Shown one piece after another: positions 36,838 to 44,263 of a stretch of 64,000 nucleotides of DNA (positions are counted from its first letter, which is position 1; each line of letters opens with the position of its first letter). This DNA is from a virus, in IMG/VR virus record IMGVR_UViG_3300034101_005859, positions 62,001-126,000 of that record; one strand, given 5' to 3'. A model generated the notes under the pieces. The model was not told the origin of the DNA. It saw only the letters and a program-made list of their open reading frames with translations, and made no database searches. The position numbers were made by a program, and so were the translations under genes.

Positions 36838-37020
36838 TCAAGAGCGAACACCATCCTGATACTCATTCTCGACAAAGTCCTTCGCACAGGAAGGACAGTA
36901 AGCCGAACCAAGCTTTCCGTTCCCGTATATGTGGGAATTCTGCTCCTTCAAGCTCCACTCTGGAATGAGCTTGATGTGCTTCTCGCAACTGTCGCATCTG
37001 CCGTCATCGTGGTAAGCCAT
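36838..37020 (-). CDS. Small zinc-ribbon-like protein
   Basis: 60 residues; AAGGAG 7 nt before the chosen ATG (an ATG two codons earlier is too close). CDSC near the N-terminus and CPSC near the C-terminus form a C2/C2 zinc-ribbon arrangement. Own R1 leader upstream. Function unknown. Confidence 0.75.
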   Translation of the reverse strand: MAYHDDGRCDSCEKHIKLIPEWSLKEQNSHIYGNGKLGSAYCPSCAKDFVENEYQDGVRS

Positions 37021-37067
37021 GATCATTCTCCTTGTTGTTGGTTATCGTCACACATCTTACACCCATA

Positions 37068-37102
37068 TATCGGCTTTGCTTCTCCCCTTTCCGAAGCAGT
37101 TT
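37068..37102 (-). repeat. R1 leader, copy 2
   Basis: Precedes the zinc-ribbon gene. Loop GGAAAGGGG; upstream flank TTGTCC pairs with a GGACAA further upstream instead of with the loop. Confidence 0.9.
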
Positions 37103-37170
37103 GGACAACAGACAATCTTGTCCTTTATTGTCGGGACTGAGAGTACAAGTGCGTAAAAGTAATGACAAAT

Positions 37171-37194
37171 AAAAAAGGGGGCCGAAGCCCCCTT
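37171..37194 (-). terminator. Intrinsic terminator
   Basis: GGGGGC-TTCG-GCCCCC followed by six T on the minus strand, a stable UUCG-type tetraloop. Confidence 0.9.
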
Positions 37195-37197
37195 TCA

Positions 37198-37512
37198 TCA
37201 GTCTCCACGACTGTGATAAATTTCTACTTTCAAAACCCCTTCAGTTTCATTCGTCATCTCTATGTTGTAATAATAAGGCAGGTTATCTGGTGCGTGGCAC
37301 CCGTTGGCCTTTATCCCTGCCCTTTGATACTTCTCGTAGGCTTTGACGAGCCTCTTGTAAAGGCTGTCTAAGGCTTCTCGCTTGCGAGCGATGTAGCCAG
37401 CACCCAATTCACGATCAACCGTGAACGGGACAGCGTAATATACGCTGTCGCCGTAAGCCTTTGACTCTGAACCAATGAACCGAGACCGGGTTGTGTGCAG
37501 CATGTTAGCCAT
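37198..37512 (-). CDS. Hypothetical protein
   Basis: 104 residues; AAGGAG 7 nt before the ATG. Centre is a long basic helix (residues ~40-65), C-terminus beta-rich. Own R1 leader and terminator. No family recognised. Confidence 0.75.
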   Translation of the reverse strand: MANMLHTTRSRFIGSESKAYGDSVYYAVPFTVDRELGAGYIARKREALDSLYKRLVKAYEKYQRAGIKANGCHAPDNLPYYYNIEMTNETEGVLKVEIYHSRGD

Positions 37513-37546
37513 TGTCTTTCTCCTTGTGGTTATCGTCACACCCATA

Positions 37547-37581
37547 TATCGGCTTTGCTTCTCGGCTTTCCGAAGCAGTTT
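37547..37581 (-). repeat. R1 leader, copy 3
   Basis: Loop GGAAAGCCG, which allows an extra GG/CC pair inside helix A. Precedes the gene ending at 37,198. Confidence 0.9.
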
Positions 37582-37650
37582 GGACAACAGACAATCTTGT
37601 CCTTTATTGTCAGGACTGAGAGTACAAGTGCGTAAAAGTAATGACAAATA

Positions 37651-37682
37651 AAAAAGGTATGAGGTGATATCACCTCATACCT
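37651..37682 (-). terminator. Intrinsic terminator, duplicated sequence
   Basis: 14-bp perfect stem AGGTATGAGGTGAT with T5. The same hairpin sequence occurs at 38,058 and 38,501, showing that whole units were duplicated. Confidence 0.9.
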
Positions 37683-37687
37683 AACCA

Positions 37688-37918
37688 TCAGGCTCTGAGA
37701 AGCCTGATTTCTGTGCGGGGTCCGCCGATAGAGGCCTTAACGGCCTCTAGTACCCCAGCATCTGTGCCCATCAGGCACTCAGCTCGTCCAAATTTTAGTA
37801 TCACCCTGACGGGTGAACCCTTTACTGCTCCAGCAATACAGCGGGATTCTTTGGCCATCACAGCCGCAACTATTGCCTTGTCGGCCCCCATACGAATCAG
37901 GTTGTTGAGGTTAGCCAT
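37688..37918 (-). CDS. Hypothetical protein
   Basis: 76 residues starting MANLNNLIRMGADKA; AAGGAGAATGATC before the ATG. Ala/Val/Arg-rich, small alpha/beta domain. Own leader and terminator. No family recognised. Confidence 0.75.
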   Translation of the reverse strand: MANLNNLIRMGADKAIVAAVMAKESRCIAGAVKGSPVRVILKFGRAECLMGTDAGVLEAVKASIGGPRTEIRLLRA

Positions 37919-37954
37919 GATCATTCTCCTTGTTGTGGTTTCGTTACACCCATA

Positions 37955-37989
37955 TATCGGCTTTGCTTCTCGGCTTTCCGAAGCAGTTT
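37955..37989 (-). repeat. R1 leader, copy 4
   Basis: Loop GGAAAGCCG; precedes the gene ending at 37,688. An AGTACAAGTGCGTAAAA motif (R2) lies about 40 nt upstream. Confidence 0.9.
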
Positions 37990-38057
37990 GGACAACAGAC
38001 AATCTTGTCTTTAATTGTCGGGACTGAGAGTACAAGTGCGTAAAAGCAATGACAAAT

Positions 38058-38092
38058 AAAAAAAGGTATGAGGTGATATCACCTCATACCTT
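38058..38092 (-). terminator. Intrinsic terminator, second copy of the 37,651 hairpin
   Basis: Identical stem GGTATGAGGTGAT/ATCACCTCATACC with a longer T tract. Confidence 0.9.
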
Positions 38093-38096
38093 ACCA

Positions 38097-38312
38097 TCAG
38101 TCTGCCATATCCATGTTGCTCAACATATCGTTGAGCTTCCTTTCTATATCTTCTAGAGATTTTTCCTTCAATGTGATATACTCGGGGCAAGGTGCCCCGT
38201 AGAAGGTGGCCAATCCTTTTTCCTGCACCACCGCCTCTTTTTGGCGGCGCACCACCTTTTTCATCTTATAGATGTCATTGATGTCTTTGATGGTCGCAAT
38301 GTTCATGTTCAT
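38097..38312 (-). CDS. Hypothetical helical protein
   Basis: 71 residues; GAGG 8 nt before the ATG. Almost entirely helical with a basic patch (KKVVRRQK). Own leader and terminator. No family recognised. Confidence 0.7.
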   Translation of the reverse strand: MNMNIATIKDINDIYKMKKVVRRQKEAVVQEKGLATFYGAPCPEYITLKEKSLEDIERKLNDMLSNMDMAD

Positions 38313-38382
38313 GGTCGAATCCTCAATTGTGAGACAAGTCTGAGGCGATGGCCTCGATTGTTTCCTTGTCACCACACCCATA

Positions 38383-38417
38383 TATCGGCTTTGCTTCTCG
38401 GCTTTCCGAAGCAGTTT
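38383..38417 (-). repeat. R1 leader, copy 5
   Basis: Loop GGAAAGCCG; lies about 70 nt before the start at 38,312, farther than usual. Confidence 0.9.
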
Positions 38418-38500
38418 GGACAACAGACATTCTTGTCTGTAATTCTGGAGCGAGGCCAAAGCGAAGCTCAGAGTACAAGTGCGTAAAAGTAATGGCAAAT

Positions 38501-38533
38501 AAAAAAAGGTATGAGGTGATATCACCTCATACC
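38501..38533 (-). terminator. Intrinsic terminator, third copy of the 37,651 hairpin
   Basis: Same stem followed by seven T; ends the 69-residue gene. Confidence 0.9.
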
Positions 38534-38539
38534 ATGTCT

Positions 38540-38749
38540 TTATATTAGCTGGATAAAATCAGAGTGGATTCTATCCACGGTTCCATCCTGCCACAAGATG
38601 GTATAAACCATTTTCTTATCGGGAGGCACAGATAGGATCTGTCCACGCTCGTCAGCGTGGTACATGTGATCGCCGTCACATTTTATTTTGGCCCCGATTA
38701 CGAAGCCGCTGAAATCCCGCATCTTGACAGTGATATTATAGCTGTTCAT
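38540..38749 (-). CDS. Hypothetical beta-rich protein
   Basis: 69 residues; GGAG 7 nt before the ATG. Predicted small beta barrel with a central GDHMYHADERGQ turn and a final WQDGTVDRIHSD segment, reminiscent of SH3-like folds. Own leader and terminator. Confidence 0.7.
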   Translation of the reverse strand: MNSYNITVKMRDFSGFVIGAKIKCDGDHMYHADERGQILSVPPDKKMVYTILWQDGTVDRIHSDFIQLI

Positions 38750-38788
38750 CTTTCAGTCTCCGTGGTGTTGTTATTGGTTACACCATAC

Positions 38789-38823
38789 TATCGGCTTTGC
38801 TTCTCGGAATTCCGAAGCAGTTT
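38789..38823 (-). repeat. R1 leader, copy 6
   Basis: Loop reads GGAATTCCG, a compensated GG/CC variant that keeps the inner pairs of helix A. Confidence 0.9.
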
Positions 38824-38891
38824 GGACAACAGACCTGCTTGTCTATAATTGTCGGGACTGAGAGTACAAGTGCGTAAAAGCAATGACAAAT

Positions 38892-38929
38892 AAAAAAATA
38901 AGAGAGACATTTAGTCTCTCTTATTTTTT
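38892..38929 (-). terminator. Intrinsic terminator
   Basis: 12-bp stem AATAAGAGAGAC/GTCTCTCTTATT with a T tract on the minus strand. Confidence 0.85.
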
Positions 38930-38934
38930 GTTAA

Positions 38935-39246
38935 TTAACCACGGACGAATCCGGGCACTGAAACAATATGCCCTTTGTCGTTACGGACACAGTCATGGTG
39001 ACCCGTGGCTGGGGAAACCACATCCTGCCTCTTGGCAGCTTGAGCCACCAAGGCCGATGTAATAAGCAAAACACCGTCCTGCTGGACGGGAAGGCCTACA
39101 ACATCACCGAAGGTGAGTGTTGCCACACCATCACCATCGAATGGTGAATGTGACGACGAAACACGAGCCACAACCCCAGATGGGGGGAAAACCCGCCCAT
39201 CGTTGAGGTTGATCGCATGAGGTGTCAAATTGACAAAATTTGCCAT
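38935..39246 (-). CDS. Conserved phage protein of the NLTPH type
   Basis: 103 residues; AAGGAG 7 nt before the ATG. VNLTPHAINLNDG near the N-terminus, then PPSGVVARVS, and ITSALVAQAAKR are the conserved blocks of a protein family I recognise from bacterial and phage genomes, with no established function. A diverged relative may be the gene at 46,051. Confidence 0.75.
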   Translation of the reverse strand: MANFVNLTPHAINLNDGRVFPPSGVVARVSSSHSPFDGDGVATLTFGDVVGLPVQQDGVLLITSALVAQAAKRQDVVSPATGHHDCVRNDKGHIVSVPGFVRG

Positions 39247-39280
39247 GATCATTCTCCTTGTGGTTATCGTTACACCCATA

Positions 39281-39315
39281 TATCGGCTTTGCTTCTCCCC
39301 TTTCCGAAGCAGTTT
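39281..39315 (-). repeat. R1 leader, copy 7
   Basis: Loop GGAAAGGGG with upstream CTCTTTCC, so helix B is kept through a G-U pair. Confidence 0.9.
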
Positions 39316-39342
39316 GGAAAGAGGAGAAACTTGTCTGTATTA

Positions 39343-39447
39343 CGAGGTTGATATGTATAAGTTGATATGCATAAGTTGATATGCAGAGTTTCATATGCAG
39401 AGTTTCATATGCAGATGTTGATATGCATAGTTTCATATTATCATATA
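39343..39447. repeat. Tandem array of ~16-bp CATATG/ATGCA units
   Basis: Seven or so units alternate between AAGTTGATATGCAT and AGAGTTTCATATGCAG. Each holds a palindromic core (CATATG or ATGCAT). The array fills the gap before the NLTPH leader and is not seen elsewhere in the window. Confidence 0.75.
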
Positions 39448-39660
39448 TCAAGCAAAAACATATGCACTTTCTATAATTTCCAAAGCTTTCTTAAAAGAAT
39501 CGATCACTGATACTGACATTTCTTTTTCTTCGCAATTCTCAATATAAAAAACTATATCATCATCATTATCATTTAATGATGATATTACCTTTTTTATTTT
39601 TCCGAGCATATCAACCGAAGCACAGAATAGTTTTTTGCTTTTAGCCATTACACAAAACAT
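39448..39660 (-). CDS. Hypothetical acidic protein
   Basis: 70 residues; AAGGAG 5 nt before the ATG. A short Asp/Asn-rich loop (NDNDDD) sits between two helices. Followed by the CATATG array. No family recognised. Confidence 0.65.
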   Translation of the reverse strand: MFCVMAKSKKLFCASVDMLGKIKKVISSLNDNDDDIVFYIENCEEKEMSVSVIDSFKKALEIIESAYVFA

Positions 39661-39707
39661 GTTGACTCCTTTGTGGTCAAGAAATTGTGTATAAAAGAAA
39701 TAGAAAT

Positions 39708-39750
39708 AAAAAAAACATACATGATGGCATATTGTGATGCCATCATGTAT
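39708..39750 (-). terminator. Intrinsic terminator
   Basis: 13-bp stem ATACATGATGGCA/TGCCATCATGTAT with a run of T on the minus strand. Confidence 0.85.
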
Positions 39751-39771
39751 TATAATTTGATATAAATGATT

Positions 39772-39809
39772 CTTGTAGAATACTCTACTTGCTTGTAGAA
39801 TACTCTACG
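39772..39809. repeat. R3 array, 2 units
   Basis: Unit CTTGTAGAATACTCTACTTG (20 bp) holds the near-palindrome TAGAATACTCTA. The array begins right at the stop codon of the gene at 39,811 and lies before the terminator, so it is in the transcribed 3' region. Confidence 0.85.
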
Positions 39810-39810
39810 G

Positions 39811-40071
39811 TTATTTTGCATCTGGATCTTGTGTCCAGATAGAACCTAGTTCAGAAAACTTTTTAAGTGAAACCAGATACCTTTCTTGATTGTAGTAAGG
39901 CTTCTTTGAAACGATGTTGACATATTTCATCTCGCTTCTTAAGCGAGCGTTTTTAGCGCAGATTTGAGCCTGCTGTTGAGACTCGCACTCTATAACATAC
40001 TTATTGATGAGGCCTTCAGCCTGACCCCATCCACTCATGAACTTATCAGTCATCGTGACATATATGGCCAT
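39811..40071 (-). CDS. Hypothetical protein
   Basis: 86 residues; GGAG 6 nt before the chosen ATG. Alpha/beta with a Gln/Ala-rich helix and a C-terminal Tyr-rich part. Flanked by R3 arrays on both sides. No family recognised. Confidence 0.7.
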   Translation of the reverse strand: MAIYVTMTDKFMSGWGQAEGLINKYVIECESQQQAQICAKNARLRSEMKYVNIVSKKPYYNQERYLVSLKKFSELGSIWTQDPDAK

Positions 40072-40159
40072 CTTCATCTCCATTGGGTTATAGTAAAAAA
40101 TCAAGATTGAAGACATATATTTTCACACATCTCAACCAGATGGAATGGTGTCCAGATCA

Positions 40160-40252
40160 TCGAATACTCTACTTGCTTGTAGAATACTCTACTTGCTTGT
40201 AGAATACTCTACTTGCTTGTAGAGTATTCCATGTCTTGTAGAATACTCTACT
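40160..40252. repeat. R3 array, 5 units
   Basis: Five 20-bp units; the fourth is inverted (TAGAGTATTC). It starts directly after the stop codon of the 26-residue gene and lies upstream of the gene at 40,071. Confidence 0.85.
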
Positions 40253-40333
40253 TTAGAATCCTCCCCAAAATTGATTGAGGATTGCCCACACTAAGTCTGC
40301 AATACCAAGCAACTCACATAATTGGAAAATCAT
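40253..40333 (-). CDS. 26-residue hydrophobic peptide
   Basis: MIFQLCELLGIADLVWAILN plus six residues. AAGGAG lies 6 nt before the ATG. Amphipathic or membrane-associated. Too short for usual gene finders, but the SD and position support it. Confidence 0.6.
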   Translation of the reverse strand: MIFQLCELLGIADLVWAILNQFWGGF

Positions 40334-40370
40334 TTCTCTCTCCTTTTGGTTGTTGTTGCATCCTTATTTG

Positions 40371-40841
40371 TTAGGCTGCTTCAGCAGCCTCAACAGTCTC
40401 TACTGCTTCACTGCCAATGCTGACGATGTTGTCAGCCTTTACAGTGAAGCATTCAACAGGATCTGTCCTGTTGGCCTCACTTGGAGTGAGGTAGCTGTTG
40501 AAAACAGCTTTGTCAACGGCCTGCCCGTTGACAAGGTACTTAACAGTAACCTTGCCGTTTACGGCAGGGTACAGGCGCAGATAATTTGCGCCATTGTGTT
40601 CGATCAGGTAGGGGAACCTGACCCACCTGCCCCAAGGCAAGGGCTGAACCTCGCCTCTCTCGTTATTTTCGATGCCTTCCCGCACCGATTTGAGGTTGGC
40701 AAAGTTAATGCCAGCCCTGAAGACTCCGGTTGTTTCTTTGCGAAGAATCGTGCCCTTGTGGGCAGAAGAAGGCTTTTTTTCTGTCTGGAAAGAAACCTTG
40801 ATGAACTGACCTTTTGTCGCAAAAAATTGAGCAACGCTCAT
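40371..40841 (-). CDS. Hypothetical protein, beta-rich
   Basis: 156 residues; GGAG about 8 nt before the ATG. First ~130 residues are strand-rich; the tail is Glu/Ala/Val-rich (VETVEAAEAA). Own R1 leader. GC content is higher than neighbours. No family recognised. Confidence 0.75.
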   Translation of the reverse strand: MSVAQFFATKGQFIKVSFQTEKKPSSAHKGTILRKETTGVFRAGINFANLKSVREGIENNERGEVQPLPWGRWVRFPYLIEHNGANYLRLYPAVNGKVTVKYLVNGQAVDKAVFNSYLTPSEANRTDPVECFTVKADNIVSIGSEAVETVEAAEAA

Positions 40842-40877
40842 TGTCTAGTCTCCGTGTTGTTGTTGGTTACACCCATA

Positions 40878-40912
40878 TATCGGCTTTGCTTCTCCCCTTT
40901 CCGAAGAAGTTT
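40878..40912 (-). repeat. R1 leader, copy 8
   Basis: Core starts AAACTTCTTC; helix A is reduced to CTTC/GAAG, while helix B (CCCCTTTCC) is intact. Confidence 0.9.
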
Positions 40913-40940
40913 GGAAAGGGGATAAACTTGTCTGTAATTG

Positions 40941-41042
40941 TCAGTATCGCTCGTAGCTGGTGGTGCTATTCTCCCACTTTTCTGCTAGCATTTTTCTCGC
41001 ACAATATATTCCAATAGCACCCAAAATTATCAAGCTGATCAT
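40941..41042 (-). CDS. 33-residue membrane peptide
   Basis: MISLIILGAIGIYCARKM plus a polar tail of 15 residues. AAGGAG lies 8 nt before the ATG. One membrane helix; own R1 leader. Confidence 0.65.
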   Translation of the reverse strand: MISLIILGAIGIYCARKMLAEKWENSTTSYERY

Positions 41043-41080
41043 CTTTCATTCTCCTTGTTGTTGGTTTCGTTACACCCATA

Positions 41081-41115
41081 TATCGGCTTTACTTCTCGGC
41101 TTTCCGAAGGAGTTT
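41081..41115 (-). repeat. R1 leader, copy 9
   Basis: ACTCCTTC faces GAAGTAAAG: the outer pair is lost but CTTC/GAAG is kept. Confidence 0.9.
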
Positions 41116-41183
41116 GGACAACAGACAATCTTGTCCTTTATTGTCGGGACTGAGAGTACAAGTGCGTAAAAGGAATGGCAAAT

Positions 41184-41222
41184 AAAAAAGAGCATGAAGG
41201 GTTTAATTACCCTTCATGCTCC
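41184..41222 (-). terminator. Intrinsic terminator
   Basis: Stem AGCATGAAGGG/CCCTTCATGCT followed by T6 on the minus strand. Confidence 0.85.
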
Positions 41223-41228
41223 ACAATA

Positions 41229-41465
41229 TCATCCAAGCTCGGCTACAAGCTTGGATACGCCTAGTAACCTGTTTACAGGCACCTTGGCTGGCTTCCAAGG
41301 TGAGGGCTTGGAAGCCAGCCCTTCAGGATGGACCTCATAGCTACCCTCACGGTAGCCGAGTCCTTCCATCACCTCACGCAGATCGCTGCGGAAGTGATAG
41401 GAAACTTCGACCCCCCTGTTAGGGGTTTCGACTAGAGAAACAAAAGCATACTTCCTTCTCTTCAT
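41229..41465 (-). CDS. Hypothetical basic protein
   Basis: 78 residues; AGGAG 8 nt before the ATG. Strand-helix-strand N-terminus, then a Pro/Lys-rich segment (KPSPWKPAKVP) and a short helix. Own leader and terminator. No family recognised. Confidence 0.7.
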   Translation of the reverse strand: MKRRKYAFVSLVETPNRGVEVSYHFRSDLREVMEGLGYREGSYEVHPEGLASKPSPWKPAKVPVNRLLGVSKLVAELG

Positions 41466-41504
41466 CTCTCGCACTCCTGAAGAATCATTTTCGCCACACC
41501 CATA

Positions 41505-41539
41505 TATCGGCTTTACTTCTCCCCTTTCCGAAGCAGTTT
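41505..41539 (-). repeat. R1 leader, copy 10
   Basis: Downstream arm reads GAAGTAAAG; helix B is intact (CCCCTTTCC/GGAAAGGGG). Confidence 0.9.
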
Positions 41540-41563
41540 GGAAAGGGGACATTGATGTCTGTA

Positions 41564-41785
41564 TTACGCCCTGTTCAAGTCAGGGTTCTTGCTTATTATG
41601 TCGGCAAGAAGGGACTTTGCAGTTCGTCCCTTATAGCCTAGATTCCTTGCTAGGCCGATGTAATCGGCCCTTGTGAGGCGCATTTGGCCTCCAGTCAACA
41701 CATGTATCTGGAGTGCTTTTACAAGCACTACCAGTTGGTAGCGGCGAGTATTTTCTTCGCCCTTGATTACGCATGATTCGCTCAT
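41564..41785 (-). CDS. Hypothetical helical protein
   Basis: 73 residues; AAGGAG 7 nt before the ATG. C-terminal LTRADYIGLARNLGYKGRTA looks like a small helix-turn-helix or SAP-like fold. Own R1 leader. Function unknown. Confidence 0.7.
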   Translation of the reverse strand: MSESCVIKGEENTRRYQLVVLVKALQIHVLTGGQMRLTRADYIGLARNLGYKGRTAKSLLADIISKNPDLNRA

Positions 41786-41823
41786 CTTTCGTCTCCTTGG
41801 TGTTGTTGTTGGTTACACCCATA

Positions 41824-41858
41824 TATCGGCTTTGCTTCTCCCCTTTCCGAAGCAGTTT
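41824..41858 (-). repeat. R1 leader, copy 11
   Basis: Loop GGAAAGGGG with CCCCTTTCC upstream. Confidence 0.9.
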
Positions 41859-41934
41859 GGAAAGGGGACATTGATGTCTGTAATTCTGGAGCGAGGCTCA
41901 GAGTACAAGTGCGTAAAGGTGAATTTGGAATTAC

Positions 41935-41985
41935 TGATAGTACAAGTGTGTAAAAATTTTTTGTAAACTTGTACTCTGAGCTTCG
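41935..41985. repeat. R2 motif as an inverted pair
   Basis: AGTACAAGTGTGTAAAAA faces TTTTTTGTAAACTTGTACT, forming a long palindrome. Single copies of this motif elsewhere lie about 40 nt upstream of R1 in one orientation. Confidence 0.75.
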
Positions 41986-41990
41986 CTTTT

Positions 41991-42023
41991 GAAAAAAAAG
42001 GAGTAGGATTGTATCCTACTCCT
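41991..42023 (-). terminator. Intrinsic terminator
   Basis: AGGAGTAGGAT/ATCCTACTCCT stem, then a T tract on the minus strand. Confidence 0.85.
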
Positions 42024-42032
42024 AGAGACTCG

Positions 42033-42341
42033 TCAATCTATTTCAATGTCATCCTTGATTTCACACAAGGTGTCATCCTCGTCTATAGACGGATTTTCCT
42101 CCTTGCGAAGAAGGAAATACGCCTTAAATATCGCCTCCTTGCGAGCGGAAAAGAGGCGGTGATCCTCCTCAAGCTTATGCAGCTTGGCACGGAGTTCCCC
42201 TATGGCGTACTCCGTGCCGGAAAGACGGAGTTCCGTCTGACCCCAGATGGATCTCAGGGTAATCTTGTCCCTTTGGGCGATGCCCTCAAGGGAATTCTCG
42301 ACCCAAGCGATGCCCTGATCCGAGTAATTATTAGCGGCCAT
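42033..42341 (-). CDS. Hypothetical coiled-coil protein
   Basis: 102 residues; GGAGG 8 nt before the ATG. Residues ~20-75 are helical with heptads; the tail is acidic (NPSIDEDDTLCEIKDDIEID). Own leader and terminator. Confidence 0.7.
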   Translation of the reverse strand: MAANNYSDQGIAWVENSLEGIAQRDKITLRSIWGQTELRLSGTEYAIGELRAKLHKLEEDHRLFSARKEAIFKAYFLLRKEENPSIDEDDTLCEIKDDIEID

Positions 42342-42401
42342 GAGTGATGCCTCCGTGCCCCGTGCGTGTGAGGGGCGACCATTGGTTTCGTTACACCCAT
42401 A

Positions 42402-42436
42402 TATCGGCTTTGCTTCTCGGCTTTCCGAAGCAGTTT
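42402..42436 (-). repeat. R1 leader, copy 12
   Basis: Loop GGAAAGCCG; flank TTGTCC. Confidence 0.9.
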
Positions 42437-42488
42437 GGACAACAGACAATCTTGTCTGTAATTGGCCTCTTCGAGGCGACAGCGAAGC

Positions 42489-42535
42489 TCAGAGTACAAG
42501 TATGTAAAGAGTTTTTACACACTTGTACTCTCATA
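42489..42535. repeat. R2 motif as an inverted pair
   Basis: GAGTACAAGTATGTAAA and TTTTACACACTTGTACTC form an ~18-bp stem around a short spacer. Confidence 0.75.
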
Positions 42536-42545
42536 TTAAATACAT

Positions 42546-42587
42546 AAAAAAATTCAGATGGGAGCATGTGTCGCTCCCATCTGAATT
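42546..42587 (-). terminator. Intrinsic terminator
   Basis: 14-bp stem ATTCAGATGGGAGC/GCTCCCATCTGAAT with T7 on the minus strand. Confidence 0.9.
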
Positions 42588-42590
42588 GGC

Positions 42591-42836
42591 TTATTTGTTG
42601 AGGTGAGCGAAGGCCTCTTCATCTTCTAGGATCATGTCTGTTTCTAGATTGATGTAGGCATGTTTGCCAAGGCGAGGGTTGAAGCAGTAGAGTAGAGTTG
42701 CTCCGCTCCTTGAACGGAACGGAACTTCTGTTCCTCCGCATGCAGGAACCCAAGCGTCAAGACGGTTGTAAACCGCCTTGTTGAATTCCTCGACTTGCTT
42801 CTGGACTTCCTCTTTTGACTTTGTAAGACTAGCCAT
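42591..42836 (-). CDS. Hypothetical protein
   Basis: 81 residues; GAGGG before the ATG. Helical N-terminus, then a beta-rich half with two Cys (PACGG, LYCFN). Own R1 leader. No family recognised. Confidence 0.7.
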   Translation of the reverse strand: MASLTKSKEEVQKQVEEFNKAVYNRLDAWVPACGGTEVPFRSRSGATLLYCFNPRLGKHAYINLETDMILEDEEAFAHLNK

Positions 42837-42879
42837 TTGAAAACCCTCATGAAAAGAATCATTGTCGCCACATCATAAT

Positions 42880-42914
42880 ATCGGCTTTGCTTCTCCCCTT
42901 TCCGAAGCAGTTTG
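42880..42914 (-). repeat. R1 leader, copy 13
   Basis: Follows ATGATGTGG rather than the usual ATGGGTG on its 3' side; loop GGAAAGGGG. Confidence 0.9.
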
Positions 42915-42947
42915 GAAAGAGGACATTCTTGTCTATAATTGTAGGAA

Positions 42948-43118
42948 TTAAGAAGCAGACATTAGCCAACGGCTATATGTTTCCTTGATGATTTTGGATG
43001 AGCAAAATAGTATTTCATCTTCTTGTGGTTTGCTTACTGGCAATTGATTTTGGCCGATTACGATGTTTATTTTGAGCATACCATCCAATGCATCGGAATC
43101 AAAAATGTTGCCATCCAT
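42948..43118 (-). CDS. Hypothetical protein
   Basis: 56 residues starting MDGNIFDSDALDG; GGAG 9 nt before the ATG. Acidic N-terminus, Trp-containing helical C-terminus. Ends just before an R1 copy, and its own terminator-containing upstream region lies at 43,162. Confidence 0.6.
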   Translation of the reverse strand: MDGNIFDSDALDGMLKINIVIGQNQLPVSKPQEDEILFCSSKIIKETYSRWLMSAS

Positions 43119-43161
43119 GATAGGAACTCCATTTTAATTGTGGTTTGTGACAATATGGGCA

Positions 43162-43203
43162 TAAAAAAAAGAAGGGTCATCCATTTATTGTGGATGACCC
43201 TTC
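43162..43203 (-). terminator. Intrinsic terminator
   Basis: 13-bp stem GAAGGGTCATCCA/TGGATGACCCTTC plus eight T on the minus strand. Confidence 0.9.
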
Positions 43204-43244
43204 TTTTATATAAGTATAATTCTATATCGTGCAATACCATATAT

Positions 43245-43321
43245 GCTTGTAGAGTATTCTATATGCTTGTAGAGTATTCTATGTGCTTGTAGAATACTCT
43301 ATTTGCTTGGGGAATACTCTA
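43245..43321. repeat. R3 array, 4 units
   Basis: Units vary in orientation (TAGAGTATTCTA and TAGAATACTCTA). It lies between the stop of the gene at 43,349 and its terminator. Confidence 0.85.
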
Positions 43322-43348
43322 TATCATTATTTGTATTCTGATCACATA

Positions 43349-43762
43349 TTATACTTTTACTGTTTTGACTTCTGTTACTGTTGCTTTGACCTTGGTTTTG
43401 CCAGTTCTTGTTTTCTTTGGAAGGTTTCCAAGCACATCTTGGACACGCTCCATGGCATCATCGTAGTCTTTCAAGAAGTGGCCAAGGTGAGTCGATCCAG
43501 ACTCATTGAGTCTGATGGCATCACTCATGGCTTTAGTGATAAGATCAATTGTGCATTCACGAATGGCACCTAGTCTTTCTAGGAGACAGGCCATTAGGAG
43601 CTTCTGAGGAACTTGCACTGTTGGAGTGTAAAGTTCCTCATTATCTTTTGTGATGTTACCCTTAATGTGAAGGGTGACGACCTCATCAACCTGATATTGA
43701 CCGGGTTTGAGTTCAGGTGATTTCAGGCTTTTAAGAAGGGCCACAATAATCGCATCATTCAT
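43349..43762 (-). CDS. Conserved-type phage protein
   Basis: 137 residues; GGAG 8 nt before the ATG. An N-terminal helix, a beta segment (VVTLHIKGNI), a long helical part, and a Lys/Thr/Val-rich tail. I believe related proteins occur in other phages, but no function is known. An R3 array lies on each side. Confidence 0.7.
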   Translation of the reverse strand: MNDAIIVALLKSLKSPELKPGQYQVDEVVTLHIKGNITKDNEELYTPTVQVPQKLLMACLLERLGAIRECTIDLITKAMSDAIRLNESGSTHLGHFLKDYDDAMERVQDVLGNLPKKTRTGKTKVKATVTEVKTVKV

Positions 43763-43784
43763 ATTATGAACTCCGTATATCAAC

Positions 43785-43896
43785 CTATAGAGTATTATAC
43801 ACCGTGTAGAATACTCTATGTCTTGTAGAATACTCTATGTCTTGTAGAATACTCTACTTGCTTGTAGAGTATTCTACTTGCTTGTAGAGTATTCGA
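43785..43896. repeat. R3 array, 6 units
   Basis: Six 20-bp units, mixed orientation, between the stop at 43,900 and the start at 43,762. Confidence 0.85.
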
Positions 43897-43899
43897 TGT

Positions 43900-44223
43900 T
43901 CATTTGGAAGCAGGTTGTTCTGCTGCCACAAATTCAGAATCATCCCAATCTTTTGGCCAATTGTTTTCTACCCTGTTAAGGTATTCAATGTGATCATCAT
44001 CTGCATCATTGAAAATAAACCGGATGCTGTAGTAGTTTCCAAAATCATGAGGGTTGCTATGAACCTTCAGGAGACTACCAGCAGGTGGAACCCCGAACTT
44101 TCGGCAGAGAATCTTTATTGTTTCCCTTGCCTCCTCTCTTGCCTTGATAGGATCGTAATTCGATCCCAACATCTGTCCTTCTACTTCATACGGTGTTGTG
44201 TCCCAATCGTAAAAATCACGCAT
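43900..44223 (-). CDS. Hypothetical protein, paralogue of 50,562
   Basis: 107 residues; AAGGAG 7 nt before the chosen ATG (the ATG one codon earlier is also possible). Shares with the gene at 50,562 the pattern A-R-x-T-[IL], PPxGSLL, IRFIFN and a C-terminal acidic/Trp helix. Function unknown. Confidence 0.7.
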   Translation of the reverse strand: MRDFYDWDTTPYEVEGQMLGSNYDPIKAREEARETIKILCRKFGVPPAGSLLKVHSNPHDFGNYYSIRFIFNDADDDHIEYLNRVENNWPKDWDDSEFVAAEQPASK

Positions 44224-44263
44224 CATATTTCTCCTTTTGATTGTTGGTTGTTGAGGTTGAAAA

